Made by a program: the position numbers and the translations under genes
The notes under the pieces: generated by a model
Database searches by the model: none
What the model was told of the DNA's origin: nothing
Seen by the model: only the letters and a program-made list of their open reading frames with translations
Shown: piece by piece, positions 1 through 8,733 of the stretch
How the letters are laid out: every line of letters starts with the position of its first letter
How positions within the stretch are numbered: the first letter of the stretch is position 1
NCBI RefSeq assembly: GCF_025148635.1
Contig: NZ_CP102269.1
Span: 2,480,001-2,544,000, forward strand
Length of the DNA stretch: 64,000 nt
Direction: 5' to 3'
Origin: Butyricimonas virosa
Lineage (GTDB): Bacteria; Bacteroidota; Bacteroidia; Bacteroidales; Marinifilaceae

Positions 1-578
1 TGTATTTGAATTCAGATAGTGAACTTCGTTATCCGGTAAACTTCAGTGCAACTTCTCGTGAAGTAGAGTTAAGAGGAGAGGCTTTTTTTGAAGTAGTAAC
101 AGATCCGCAAAGACCGTTTGTTGTGAATGCAGAACAAGTGCGGGTAAGGGTGCTAGGTACTTCTTTTAATGTAAATACTTACGATAAAAATTATATAGAA
201 ACAGTTCTTGTGAAGGGGCGTGTCGGGTTGCAGATGGAGGGGAATACTCAAGAGTGGCAAATTAAGCCCAATGAATTGGCTCGTTATGATCGAAAAAATA
301 AAACGATGGAAGTGAAAGAAGTGGATATTTTGCCTTACGTGACTTGGAAAGAGGGACATTTCTTGTTCAAAAATCAAAGTTTGGAGAAAATAATGGATAT
401 CATGGCTCGCTGGTATGATGTAAGTGTTGAATTTCAAGATGAATCAATAAGAAATCTTCATTTTACTGGAGATATCAAACGGCATGCGAATTTTTCTATT
501 ATATTGAAAGCTTTAACTTCTTCTGTAAATGTAAATTATAAATTGAATGGTCGAGAATTGATATTATATATGAAATAA
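1..578 (+). CDS. FecR-family anti-sigma factor, C-terminal part (cut by window edge)
   Basis: FecR proteins are inner-membrane anti-sigma factors that relay the state of a cognate TonB-dependent receptor to an ECF sigma factor. About 190 residues are visible. The reading frame runs open through base 1 with the FecR phrase L-N-S-D-S-E-L-R-Y-P, so the 5' part lies outside the window and the first TTG (6) is not a true start. Further FecR hallmarks are F-F-E-V at about residues 27-30, V-L-G-T-S-F-N-V at about 49-56, and a C-terminal secretin/TonB-like segment (F-L-F-K-N-Q-S-L-E-K-I-M). It precedes a SusC gene and shares this layout with the FecR at 27100-28254. Confidence 0.93.
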   Translation, partial: YLNSDSELRYPVNFSATSREVELRGEAFFEVVTDPQRPFVVNAEQVRVRVLGTSFNVNTYDKNYIETVLVKGRVGLQMEGNTQEWQIKPNELARYDRKNKTMEVKEVDILPYVTWKEGHFLFKNQSLEKIMDIMARWYDVSVEFQDESIRNLHFTGDIKRHANFSIILKALTSSVNVNYKLNGRELILYMK

Positions 579-583
579 ATAAA

Positions 584-639
584 CGGAAGGTGCGGGAACA
601 CCTTCCGCTTTTACACTCTTCATGTGCAACGGGAATTGC
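584..639 (+). promoter_or_regulatory. Twin hairpins with identical CGGGAA loops, fecR-susC spacer
   Basis: Hairpin A has a 9-bp perfect stem, CGGAAGGTG (584-592) with CACCTTCCG (599-607), loop CGGGAA, followed by CTTTT. Hairpin B has a 4-bp stem, GCAA (626-629) with TTGC (636-639), and the same loop CGGGAA. It ends 39 nt before the susC start. Hairpin A alone could be a weak terminator or attenuator setting fecR/susC stoichiometry. The repeated loop suggests a binding site read as RNA (inference). The second SusCD locus has the same arrangement. Confidence 0.6.
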
Positions 640-678
640 CAATAAAAGAGAATTTATAAATTAAAGTAATTCAAAGTT

Positions 679-3600
679 ATGAAAAAAAAGTGGTATTTAC
701 TTCTTTTTCCGAACTATCGGAATAGAAAAATTTTGAGGGTTATGAGATGGAATATCGTATTGATCCTTGTCTGTGTGTTACAAGTGGCTGCCATTGGGGT
801 ATCGGCACAAGAAAAGGTTTCCTTGAACCTGAAGGATGTATCTGCAGAACAAGTGTTTCGGGAGATCAAACGTCAAACGAAATATGATTTCGTGTATAAT
901 GAAGAGCAATGTCGGGATCTGGGAAAAATGAGCGTGAACGTGAAGGATGAACCTGTAGGTAAGGTGTTGGATAAGTTGCTTTTGGATAGAGGATTTTCAT
1001 GGGACTTGCTTGAAGGAGGAATCATTTTGATAAAAGTGCAAAGTAAATCTTCGGATAAAAGGCAAGAATTTAAAATAACGGGGAAAGTGACAGATCAAAG
1101 CGGGGAGGTTTTACCGGGAGTTGCTATCTTGATTAAGGGGACGACGATAGGAGTGGCCACGGATGCCAATGGGGAGTTTTCGTTAGTACTTCCCAAGGAT
1201 TCGGTGGTTTTAGTATTTTCTTTTATCGGAATGGAAACTCAATATGTGGCAATTCCAAAGTTTAAAGTTGGTGAATATCATCAAGAGTTAAAAATCACGA
1301 TGCAAGAAGAAAAAGTGGCATTAGAAGATGTTGTGGTCACTGGTATCTTTACTCGTAAAAAGGAAAGTTTTACGGGATCGGCTTCTACTTATACTGCAGC
1401 AGAGTTGAAAACGATGGGGTCCCAGAATATTTTACAGAGTTTGAAGACGCTTGATCCGGCATTCGCGATTTTGGAAGATAATCAATTCGGTTCGGATCCA
1501 AATCGCTTGCCGAACATGGAGATTCGAGGGAAATCAAGCGTGTTAGGATTGCGTGACGAGTTGGATGCTGACCCTAATCAACCCTTGTTTATTTTAGATG
1601 GATTCGAATCGTCATTAGCTGTAATTAATGATTTGGATATTAATCGTATAGAATCTATTACGATATTAAAGGATGCGGCTTCAACTGCTATTTACGGATC
1701 GAAAGCTGCTAACGGGGTTGTTGTGGTAGAAACGGTGAAACCTAAATCGGGAGAACTTCAGGTGAGTTATAACGGGAATCTCAATCTTTCTATGCCGGAT
1801 TTGACCAGTTATAATTTGATGAATGCAAGGGAAAAATTGGAATTTGAGAAATTGGCGGGAGGGTATTCTCCGGCTAATTGGAGCGCGGAAAAAGAAATTG
1901 AATTGAATGAATTGTATAACAAGAAATTGGAAGCTATAGAGAGTGGGGTAAACACTTACTGGTTGGCCGAACCGTTACGCACGGGAGTAAATCAAAAACA
2001 TTCTTTGTACGTGCAAGGTGGTGAAGGCCGTTTTCTTTTTGGTTTAGGTGTCGGGTATAACGGTATTTCCGGGGTGATGAAAGAGTCTTTGCGTGAAATC
2101 ATCAGCGGTAATATTGATTTGATCTATCGGATGGAAAAGTTTCAATTCTCTAACAAGTTTTCGATTAACGTGACGGATATAGAGAATCCTGTTGTACCTT
2201 TTCAATCTTACGCGGAAGCGAATCCTTATTTCAAGAAACGGAATAAGGATGGAATTGTCGAGAAATGGTTGGAGAAAAATGATTATTTTGAAGCGTCCAA
2301 CCCGCTGTGGAATGACAATTTGAATAGTCGCAATGAGGGAAAGAACGTTTCATTGAGCAATTATTTCGTGGCAGAATATTTTCCCACGACAGAATGGCGT
2401 GTACGTGCCCGGTTGGGAATAACATACGGGAACAATGATACAGAGGTATTTTATTCCCCGGAGGACACGCGTTTTGAAGATACGGAAGCCTTGAAGAAGG
2501 GGGAATATACTTCAACGAATACCCGGTTGAATCAAGCGGAAGGGGAACTTAGCGTGACCTGGGCTAAAGTGTTGGGAGTCCATCGGATCAATTTGGTCGC
2601 CGGGGGAAATTTCAATGCAAGCAAGTCTTTGGTTCAGGGGTATTCGGCACAAGGTTTCCCTGATGGGGATTTTACCTATCCTTCTTTCTCGAACGGATAC
2701 CCGGAACACGGAATTCCCACGTTTTACGAGAGTGTTTCTCGCTCTTTGAACGGTTATTTTAACGTTGGGTATTCATTTGACGATCGTTATCTGATGGATT
2801 TTAGTTTGCGTAGCAGCGGGTCTTCCGTGTTCGGATCTTCTAAAAAATACAACACGACCTGGTCTGTCGGTTTGGGATGGAATCTGCACAAGGAGAAATT
2901 TATCATGAATAACTTTAATTGGATTAATTTGTTGAAATTGAGGGCTTCTATCGGTAATCCCGGAAATCAAAATTACGACTCGGCCCAAACATTGTTGACT
3001 TATGTATTCCAATATGGTTCGATGAATTATTTCGGGTTAGGTGCTATCTTGAATCAGGTGGGTAATCCTGATTTGAAGTGGCAAACCACGTTGGATAAAA
3101 ATTTTGGTATTGACATTACTTTGTTGAACAGGCGTTTAAATATCACGGTTGACTATTTTCATAAAGTGACGGACCCGCTTCTGATACGGATTGGGATGCC
3201 GTTGTCTTCTGGAACACCAACTTATATGACGAATGCCGGAGAACAAACCTCTCAAGGAGTGACGGCTACTGCTTCTTACTATATTATTCAGAATTTTGAT
3301 AAACGTTTTTCGTGGATGGTACGTGCCAATCTGCGTACGCAGAAAACACGAATCGACAAGATTGGGGACAAATTGTCGTTGCTCAACGCGAGCGGAAAGG
3401 GAGCCAATACGGTTCGGTATTATGACGGGGCGGACCCGGATGATATTTGGGCTGTAAAATCGGTGGGTATTGACCCGGCGAATGGTAAAGAGTTATTTTA
3501 CGATGAAAATGGAAATTACACGTATGATTTCTCATATGATGATGAGGTTATTTGCGGTAATACTCGTCCGAAAATAGAGGGGGTAGTGGGAACGTCTTTG

Positions 3601-4026
3601 AATTGGAAAGGATTGTCGCTCAGTTTGAATTTCCGTTATCAATTGGGAGCGGATGTGTTTAATGAAGCTTTGTTCAATAAAGTTGAGAATATCTCAACCG
3701 AGGGATTGAATAAAAATCAGGATAAACGAGCACTTTACGAACGTTGGCAAAAAGCGGGTGATATTGTGCGTTTTAAAAACATCGCTAATGCCGCATCCAC
3801 TCCAATGTCTTCCCGGTTCGTGCAAGAGGAGAACGTGTTGACGTTGGAGTCTGTGTATCTTGGTTACGAGTTTTATGACGGTTGGATTCAGAAGCTCGGT
3901 TTAAGTAATCTAAAACTGCAGGTTTCTATGCGTGATGTATTTAGAGCATCTTCTATTAAGTCTGAGAGAGGTATTTCTTATCCTTTTGCTCGGAGTTTGG
4001 AAGCAGGATTATCGTTTAATTTTTAA
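679..4026 (+). CDS. SusC/RagA-family TonB-dependent outer-membrane transporter with STN domain
   Basis: This 1115-residue protein forms the TonB-dependent beta-barrel of a SusCD importer. Visible in order: a signal sequence whose hydrophobic core follows M22, ending near V-S-A-Q; an STN (secretin/TonB N-terminal) domain at about 45-115, the part that talks to FecR; a carboxypeptidase-regulatory-like domain at about 130-210 (F-K-I-T-G-K-V-T-D to F-S-F-I-G-M); a plug beginning E-D-V-V-V-T-G and containing D-A-A-S-T-A-I-Y-G-S; and a C-terminal barrel ending in aromatic F-N-F. The susD gene follows after 12 bp. An STN-bearing SusC beside FecR is the usual ECF-sigma-controlled arrangement. The substrate cannot be read from sequence. 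Confidence 0.96.
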   Translation: MKKKWYLLLFPNYRNRKILRVMRWNIVLILVCVLQVAAIGVSAQEKVSLNLKDVSAEQVFREIKRQTKYDFVYNEEQCRDLGKMSVNVKDEPVGKVLDKLLLDRGFSWDLLEGGIILIKVQSKSSDKRQEFKITGKVTDQSGEVLPGVAILIKGTTIGVATDANGEFSLVLPKDSVVLVFSFIGMETQYVAIPKFKVGEYHQELKITMQEEKVALEDVVVTGIFTRKKESFTGSASTYTAAELKTMGSQNILQSLKTLDPAFAILEDNQFGSDPNRLPNMEIRGKSSVLGLRDELDADPNQPLFILDGFESSLAVINDLDINRIESITILKDAASTAIYGSKAANGVVVVETVKPKSGELQVSYNGNLNLSMPDLTSYNLMNAREKLEFEKLAGGYSPANWSAEKEIELNELYNKKLEAIESGVNTYWLAEPLRTGVNQKHSLYVQGGEGRFLFGLGVGYNGISGVMKESLREIISGNIDLIYRMEKFQFSNKFSINVTDIENPVVPFQSYAEANPYFKKRNKDGIVEKWLEKNDYFEASNPLWNDNLNSRNEGKNVSLSNYFVAEYFPTTEWRVRARLGITYGNNDTEVFYSPEDTRFEDTEALKKGEYTSTNTRLNQAEGELSVTWAKVLGVHRINLVAGGNFNASKSLVQGYSAQGFPDGDFTYPSFSNGYPEHGIPTFYESVSRSLNGYFNVGYSFDDRYLMDFSLRSSGSSVFGSSKKYNTTWSVGLGWNLHKEKFIMNNFNWINLLKLRASIGNPGNQNYDSAQTLLTYVFQYGSMNYFGLGAILNQVGNPDLKWQTTLDKNFGIDITLLNRRLNITVDYFHKVTDPLLIRIGMPLSSGTPTYMTNAGEQTSQGVTATASYYIIQNFDKRFSWMVRANLRTQKTRIDKIGDKLSLLNASGKGANTVRYYDGADPDDIWAVKSVGIDPANGKELFYDENGNYTYDFSYDDEVICGNTRPKIEGVVGTSLNWKGLSLSLNFRYQLGADVFNEALFNKVENISTEGLNKNQDKRALYERWQKAGDIVRFKNIANAASTPMSSRFVQEENVLTLESVYLGYEFYDGWIQKLGLSNLKLQVSMRDVFRASSIKSERGISYPFARSLEAGLSFNF

Positions 4027-4038
4027 AAAACAAGTGGT

Positions 4039-5529
4039 ATGAAATTACATGTTATCATATATTTAAGCCTGTTGTTGTTCGCGGGAAGCGGGTGTTCGGA
4101 CTTTTTGGATGTGCAGCCCAAGGATAAACAGTCCGAGGAACAACTTTTTGCTACGCGTGGCGGTTTCTATACAGCCGTAAACGGGATATATAATAAATTA
4201 GCCGGTTCAACACTTTACGGCAAGAATCTTACTTACGAGATGATTGATATCCTCGCTTTTCGTTACACGCCGCTATCCGTGAATAAATATTATACGGCTT
4301 TAGTGAAACCGGATTACACGGATGAAACTGTTGAGGCTAATTTGTCGAGTATTTGGTCGTCAGCTTACGCCACGATCTTAAATTGTAACGTGTTGCTTAA
4401 AAACTTGGAGATTAGTACCGGGGTATTAAACGAGCAGGAAAAGAAGGTGTTGACGGGAGAGGCTTTGGCCTTGCGCGCTTTCTTGCATTTGGATATGTTG
4501 CGCTTGTTTGGTCCCGTGTATGTGAAAAATCCGTCTGCGGAGGCAATCCCTTATAATGAATCGGATAAAGTTTCGGCGTTACCTATATTGGCTGCCGATA
4601 CGGTAATGGGACGAGTGTTGCGGGATATTAATGCCGCAGAACAACTGCTTAAGGGGAATGATCCCGTGATCGAACAGGGGGCTATGGCTTCACTGGAAGA
4701 AGATCAGGAAGTGTACTTGCGCTATCGTCAATTGCGATTCAATTATTATGCTGTTTTGGCATTAAAAGCCCGGGCGTATTTGTATGCAGGGGATAAAGCA
4801 AATGCATTAACGGCAGCTCGCCAGTTGTTGGCAGATGAAAATGTGGCTAAACATTTTCCCGCGGTGGATCCGAATAAATTGTTAGCTAACCAAAGAACTC
4901 CCGATCGGGTTTTCTCTACCGAGGTATTGATGGGGTTCTATGATAAAGCCCGGGCAGATATTTACACGTATTATTTTGATGACGAGACAGCCGGGAATAA
5001 TTTCTTACAGCCTAAACCCAATTTCGTGTTGAGTAGTCTTTTTGGCAACGAGAGTCAGGATTATCGTTATCAAACACATTGGAAAACCGCTACTAGCGTG
5101 GGGGTACAGGGAGATATTTTTATAAAGTATAAAAAGATTGATAAACCTAAAGACGAGAAGAATCCCGATAAGCCGGACAAGGATTTGGAATATTTTCATG
5201 CCGTGTTGATGCCATTAATCCGTTTGAGTGAGGTATACTACATCGCGGCCGAATGTGAACCGCTTCTAGCAGATGGATACGAGTGGTTGAGTCAAATACG
5301 GGCCAAACGCGGATTACCTGCTTTGCCCGTGAAAAATGAAAGAGATTTGCGAACGAAATTGAATAACGAATATGCACGTGAATTCTGGGGAGAAGGACAA
5401 ACTTTCTTCTTGCACAAGAGGTTAAATACGGATTACTTGTGGATTGATGAAGCGGGATATAATTATAATGGAGCGAATTATTTTGAGTTTACCATTCCGT
5501 TACCGGCGGGAGAAATTGAAAATCGTTAA
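4039..5529 (+). CDS. SusD/RagB-family nutrient-binding outer-membrane lipoprotein
   Basis: A 496-residue lipoprotein forming the extracellular lid on the SusC barrel encoded just upstream. A type II signal peptide ends at the lipobox A-G-S-G-C, and the mature N-terminus reads C-S-D-F-L-D-V-Q-P, typical of RagB/SusD proteins. TPR-like helical segments include the phrase L-R-A-F-L-H-L-D-M-L-R-L-F-G-P-V, and the C-terminal R-E-F-W-G-E-G-Q sits in the usual SusD position. The start codon lies 12 bp after susC and the next gene starts 11 bp downstream, so all four genes are probably co-transcribed. The ligand is unknown. Confidence 0.95.
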   Translation: MKLHVIIYLSLLLFAGSGCSDFLDVQPKDKQSEEQLFATRGGFYTAVNGIYNKLAGSTLYGKNLTYEMIDILAFRYTPLSVNKYYTALVKPDYTDETVEANLSSIWSSAYATILNCNVLLKNLEISTGVLNEQEKKVLTGEALALRAFLHLDMLRLFGPVYVKNPSAEAIPYNESDKVSALPILAADTVMGRVLRDINAAEQLLKGNDPVIEQGAMASLEEDQEVYLRYRQLRFNYYAVLALKARAYLYAGDKANALTAARQLLADENVAKHFPAVDPNKLLANQRTPDRVFSTEVLMGFYDKARADIYTYYFDDETAGNNFLQPKPNFVLSSLFGNESQDYRYQTHWKTATSVGVQGDIFIKYKKIDKPKDEKNPDKPDKDLEYFHAVLMPLIRLSEVYYIAAECEPLLADGYEWLSQIRAKRGLPALPVKNERDLRTKLNNEYAREFWGEGQTFFLHKRLNTDYLWIDEAGYNYNGANYFEFTIPLPAGEIENR

Positions 5530-5540
5530 AAACAAGAATT

Positions 5541-6377
5541 ATGAAATTGAGAATAATATTATTTGCGCTAATATCATTTCCCTTTTTGTGGAGTTGCGAT
5601 AAAAAAGAAATTCCAGTGTTCGCTAGCGATGATGCAGGAATTTATTTCCAGAGATTGACGAATGCTGTTTATGGTAGTACAACGGAATATTATGGTGATT
5701 CGACCGATTTTTCTTTTGCCGGAACGAATGCTTATTATACGAGTCACGTACTGTACGCTCCTGTTTTGACCATGGGGAAAGTGGTCGATTATGACCGGCC
5801 GTTTAAGGTTGTCGTTGATATGGAAGAAACGACAGCTGTTGAAGGAAAAGATTTCGAGATCGAGTTAGACTCGCTGGTAATTAAGGCCGGAACAAGTAAA
5901 GCGGAGGTGCCGGTTCGTATCATACGCACGGAGACTTTATTAGAGAAAACGTTGAAAATAGTGCTTCGTTTGCAAGAGAATGAACATTTTAAATGTTATC
6001 TGGAAACCTATAAAAACACGAATCTTTACACGGCAAAAGGAGAGCAAATTAGTGGTGTTCGTTATGTTTTCACATTTAACGAGATGTATACGCAACCCAA
6101 TTTCTGGAAAAATTACGCGGAAAAGGACTATTTTGGAGAATGGACGGCAAAGAAGTATCAGGTGGTAAATCAAGTGTGCGGGTTAACCCCGATAGATTGG
6201 CAATATGCTAACTATTACGGGTATAAAATGCAATCTGCACGACTTCCCTTCTTCGCTCGAACCGTGCGAATTTATTTACAAGAGCAGGCTGATGCGGGAA
6301 ATCCTGTAACGGATTCGGATGGGAAGTATATGCAATTGGCCCCGAACTACGAGGTGGATTATTCTGATTATCAATAA
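5541..6377 (+). CDS. DUF4843-type surface lipoprotein, SusCD accessory
   Basis: A 278-residue lipoprotein with a short signal peptide ending L-W-S-C. The order SusC-SusD-DUF4843-PKD-like, the Y-F-Q-R / A-Y-Y-T-S region and a Calx-beta-like stretch (A-V-E-G-K-D-F-E, about 112-118) identify it as DUF4843 family; this comes from memory of the family, not a search. Proteins in this position are accessory surface lipoproteins of SusCD complexes. As I recall, such four-component complexes have been studied in Bacteroides and bind peptides. The homologue in the second locus (33286-33972) is shorter by about 50 residues. Confidence 0.8.
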   Translation: MKLRIILFALISFPFLWSCDKKEIPVFASDDAGIYFQRLTNAVYGSTTEYYGDSTDFSFAGTNAYYTSHVLYAPVLTMGKVVDYDRPFKVVVDMEETTAVEGKDFEIELDSLVIKAGTSKAEVPVRIIRTETLLEKTLKIVLRLQENEHFKCYLETYKNTNLYTAKGEQISGVRYVFTFNEMYTQPNFWKNYAEKDYFGEWTAKKYQVVNQVCGLTPIDWQYANYYGYKMQSARLPFFARTVRIYLQEQADAGNPVTDSDGKYMQLAPNYEVDYSDYQ

Positions 6378-6397
6378 TTGTTTAAAGAATTGTCAAT

Positions 6398-8011
6398 ATG
6401 AAAATAAAAAATGTAATATTACTCTCGTTCATTCTCTTTTTGATGTCGTGCTATGACGACAAGGGGAATTATGATTATAGCGAGATGGCAGAAATTAAAA
6501 TAGAGAACTTGCCCGAAACGCTTGAAATTCTTGGAGGTATAGAGCATATTGTTGCCCAACCGAAGGTGATTTCTTCATTGGAAGGAGAGATTAAGGATGG
6601 AAATCCTAATTTCGAGTTTTCTTATAAGCTGGAGTTAAAGGGAGGAAGCCAATTATATAATGAAGCATGGGTAGATTTGAATCCGTCTAAATCGTTAAAC
6701 TTGGATACGTTAATTTCAATCCCATCGGGGAATTATGTCGTGTGGTTTGCGGTAAAAGATAAACGTTCCTCTATCGAGTATTCTACAACTTTTGACGTGA
6801 AAGTGACTTCTTCCACGTACGAAGGTTGGTTGGTATTGTGTAACGAGGGTGAAGAAGAACGTGTGAGGATGGATATGATTTCCGTTATTTCGGCAGATCG
6901 GATTGAACCCGCTTATGATTTGTTGTCTTTGTTAGGACTTCCCGATCTGAAAAAAGCAACGAAGATCGGATTCTATCCGGCACCTGTTGCCACGGGGGAT
7001 GTTATTTATCTCATGTCGGAAGAAGGTACTTACAAACTTAACCAGAATACCTTCGAGACGAGTGATATGTATAACATTTACACGACAGACTTTATTGTAG
7101 CACCAAGCGATCCGGATGAAAGCATCGTTGAATATATGCCCTTGGCAAACATGGGCCCTCCTACTGCACGTGCTATTTTTGCCGTTTCAAATAAAGGGAA
7201 TGTTTATGCATTAGTAACGGCTGCGGGAGCGGCTTTTGAAATGCCAATCAATACTTCTGTTCGCGGGAAGTCCCCCGAATACCGTGTCGCCCCGTATGTT
7301 GGTATAAGTATGGTTCGTTACCCGGGAAACAGTACGGCCGCCTTGTTCTATGATATAGATAATAAACGTTTTGTGGGTTGGAGCTTCAAGAGCCCGACAA
7401 GTAATGACGTTAACCAGATATTGACACCTGTTCCTAATCCGGAAGTCGGAGGATTGTTTGACTTTAAAACCGGAATGGATCTAGTTTACATGGAAGGAAC
7501 TCGTTATTCGAATGGCTTGGTGTACGCCATATTGCAAAACGCTTCTGGGAAACGAGTTATATATGGAATTAATATGAGCGGAACGGGATTCGTGCAAGAG
7601 AGTAAATACGAAAATTTGAACGCCCCAGATTTCGATAAAGCTACAGTCTTTGCTTTCCATTCTCAGTTCCCTTATATGTTCTACGGTGTGGGAAACAAAG
7701 TGTATTTGCATAATTTGGGAACCAATATGACTTATGAAATGAAAAATATCAATTTGGGAGCCAACGAAGAAGTGACCATGTTGAAATTTAATTTGTATCA
7801 TAATAATTATTGGTGGCCGGAACCCTCGGAAGAATTTATGGCCCGTCAATTCGAATTGATGGTGGGTACTTATGATAATAGTGTTAGTGGTGTGAACGGA
7901 GGAAAGTTGGGATTCTATAAAGTGGATGGCGAGAATAATTCGATAACAAAACGAGTGGAATATTCCGGTTTCGCTCGGATAAAGGATGTCCGGTACAGGG
8001 AAAGACGTTAG
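6398..8011 (+). CDS. PKD-like family surface lipoprotein, SusCD accessory
   Basis: A 537-residue lipoprotein with signal peptide and lipobox L-M-S-C, followed by Y-D-D-K-G-N-Y-D-Y. The acid-rich run just after the lipid cysteine fits the Bacteroidetes surface-export signal, so it is probably outside the cell. A PKD-like N-terminal region leads into a large beta-rich domain resembling a propeller (repeated Y-x-x-N / I-Y-G-I type strands); the fold is inferred. The paralogue at 33975-35699 shares the Y-D-D-K-G-x-Y-D-Y start. It is the last gene of the operon, followed by a strong hairpin. The molecular role is unknown beyond its association with SusCD pairs. Confidence 0.82.
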   Translation: MKIKNVILLSFILFLMSCYDDKGNYDYSEMAEIKIENLPETLEILGGIEHIVAQPKVISSLEGEIKDGNPNFEFSYKLELKGGSQLYNEAWVDLNPSKSLNLDTLISIPSGNYVVWFAVKDKRSSIEYSTTFDVKVTSSTYEGWLVLCNEGEEERVRMDMISVISADRIEPAYDLLSLLGLPDLKKATKIGFYPAPVATGDVIYLMSEEGTYKLNQNTFETSDMYNIYTTDFIVAPSDPDESIVEYMPLANMGPPTARAIFAVSNKGNVYALVTAAGAAFEMPINTSVRGKSPEYRVAPYVGISMVRYPGNSTAALFYDIDNKRFVGWSFKSPTSNDVNQILTPVPNPEVGGLFDFKTGMDLVYMEGTRYSNGLVYAILQNASGKRVIYGINMSGTGFVQESKYENLNAPDFDKATVFAFHSQFPYMFYGVGNKVYLHNLGTNMTYEMKNINLGANEEVTMLKFNLYHNNYWWPEPSEEFMARQFELMVGTYDNSVSGVNGGKLGFYKVDGENNSITKRVEYSGFARIKDVRYRERR

Positions 8012-8021
8012 GTAATTACAG

Positions 8022-8073
8022 CAAACTCCCTCCCTCCTTCAGGCTCACTTGAACAAAGAGACGAGGGAGTTTG
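8022..8073 (+). terminator. Hairpin ending the first SusCD operon
   Basis: An 11-bp perfect stem, CAAACTCCCTC (8022-8032) with GAGGGAGTTTG (8063-8073), begins 10 bp after the stop codon of the PKD-like gene. The loop is long (30 nt) and no T-run follows, so termination may be weak or factor-assisted. Confidence 0.6.
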
Positions 8074-8158
8074 GTTATGGAAACAAGCATTTCTTTCATG
8101 TATTGTAAAATGGAATATAATTACCAAATTTTTTTTCTATCTTTAATAGAATCAAGTA

Positions 8159-8211
8159 TTGTCTTGTTGATAGGACAAAAATAGTTTGTATTTGTCCTAT
8201 CAACAAGACAA
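8159..8211. repeat. 21-bp perfect inverted repeat
   Basis: Arms 8159-8179 and 8191-8211 are exact reverse complements, separated by an 11-nt loop. The arm contains TTGTCTTGTTGATAGGACAA. No T-run follows on the plus strand, so it is not a classical terminator. No promoter lies between the arms, so it is not an invertible promoter. Confidence 0.85.
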
Positions 8212-8304
8212 ATATAATGGAAGGATAAAGATATTTTGGAATCAGTTGTTACGGATAGTTAGATGTAAACAACTAAATATCAGAATTTTGTTATTTCTTC
8301 AACG

Positions 8305-8336
8305 GGAATGAAAGTTGTTTTACCAACTTTCATTCC
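8305..8336. repeat. 13-bp perfect inverted repeat
   Basis: GGAATGAAAGTTG (8305-8317) pairs with CAACTTTCATTCC (8324-8336) around a 6-nt loop TTTTAC. TATTTGTTAATC follows, a poor T-tract. It could terminate a short transcript from the preceding stretch. Confidence 0.75.
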
Positions 8337-8443
8337 TATTTGTTAATCAGTTACAATAATTATTACCTTACTGATCGTTTCTAGTGAGAACTAGAAGAAA
8401 AAGAATGGAAATACAATAGAGAAGTTACCTTTTTCTCGTGGAT

Positions 8444-8507
8444 CATTCAGAGCTTAAACGGCGCTTAGACATTCCGTTATGGCTGATCAACGTTTGAGCT
8501 TCGAATG
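8444..8507. repeat. Imperfect 17-nt inverted repeat with nested hairpin
   Basis: The arms at 8444-8460 and 8491-8507 match at 14 of 17 positions. Inside lies AACGG (8457-8461) / CCGTT (8474-8478), which competes with the outer stem, so two alternative folds are possible. This resembles structured RNA more than a simple operator (inference). Confidence 0.45.
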
Positions 8508-8685
8508 AGTTCTGGGTAAGGGGTATTATTTGGAACTTATCTGTCCTTTATTTGGAATATATTTGTGTATAAATCCTAGGTTAAATATTCTTTTATTTTA
8601 CAATTTAATTTCGTTCGTTTATTTGCTCTCTTTAATGTGGGAGATTCTGTAATTACCAGCACTTGAATAACATATATAATAGGGA

Positions 8686-8720
8686 ATGTCTTATTTGGGG
8701 TAAAACATAGTTAAAACAAA
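8686..8720. repeat. Direct repeat flanking IS256 element, left copy (35 bp)
   Basis: ATGTCTTATTT at 8686-8696 continues through GGGGTAAAACATAG to ACAAA at 8720. The right copy at 10030-10065 is identical except for one extra T. It is much longer than an IS256-family target duplication. Confidence 0.85.
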
Positions 8721-8733
8721 GATAGTGTTCTGG

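Larger units (their letters stand above)
8074..8685. other. Gene-free stretch with several inverted repeats
   Basis: No convincing open reading frame or protein relic was found on either strand. The stretch is AT-rich and holds three clear or likely hairpins (8159-8211, 8305-8336, 8444-8507), plus small ones at 8346-8375 (ATCAGT/ACTGAT) and 8379-8396 (TTCTAG/CTAGAA). A 10-bp word TTATTTGGAA occurs twice near 8526-8560. The concentration of hairpins suggests either a structured RNA or debris of small mobile elements beside the IS256 insertion; the sequence alone does not decide. Confidence 0.5.

Noticed and set aside
584..639. CsrA binding sites, because the loops contain GGA
   Set aside because: CsrA is not known from Bacteroidetes as far as I recall, and the loops of the second locus (CTGGCA) lack GGA.
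8159..8211. Invertible (phase-variable) promoter
   Set aside because: The arms are only 11 nt apart with no promoter between them and no site-specific recombinase gene nearby.
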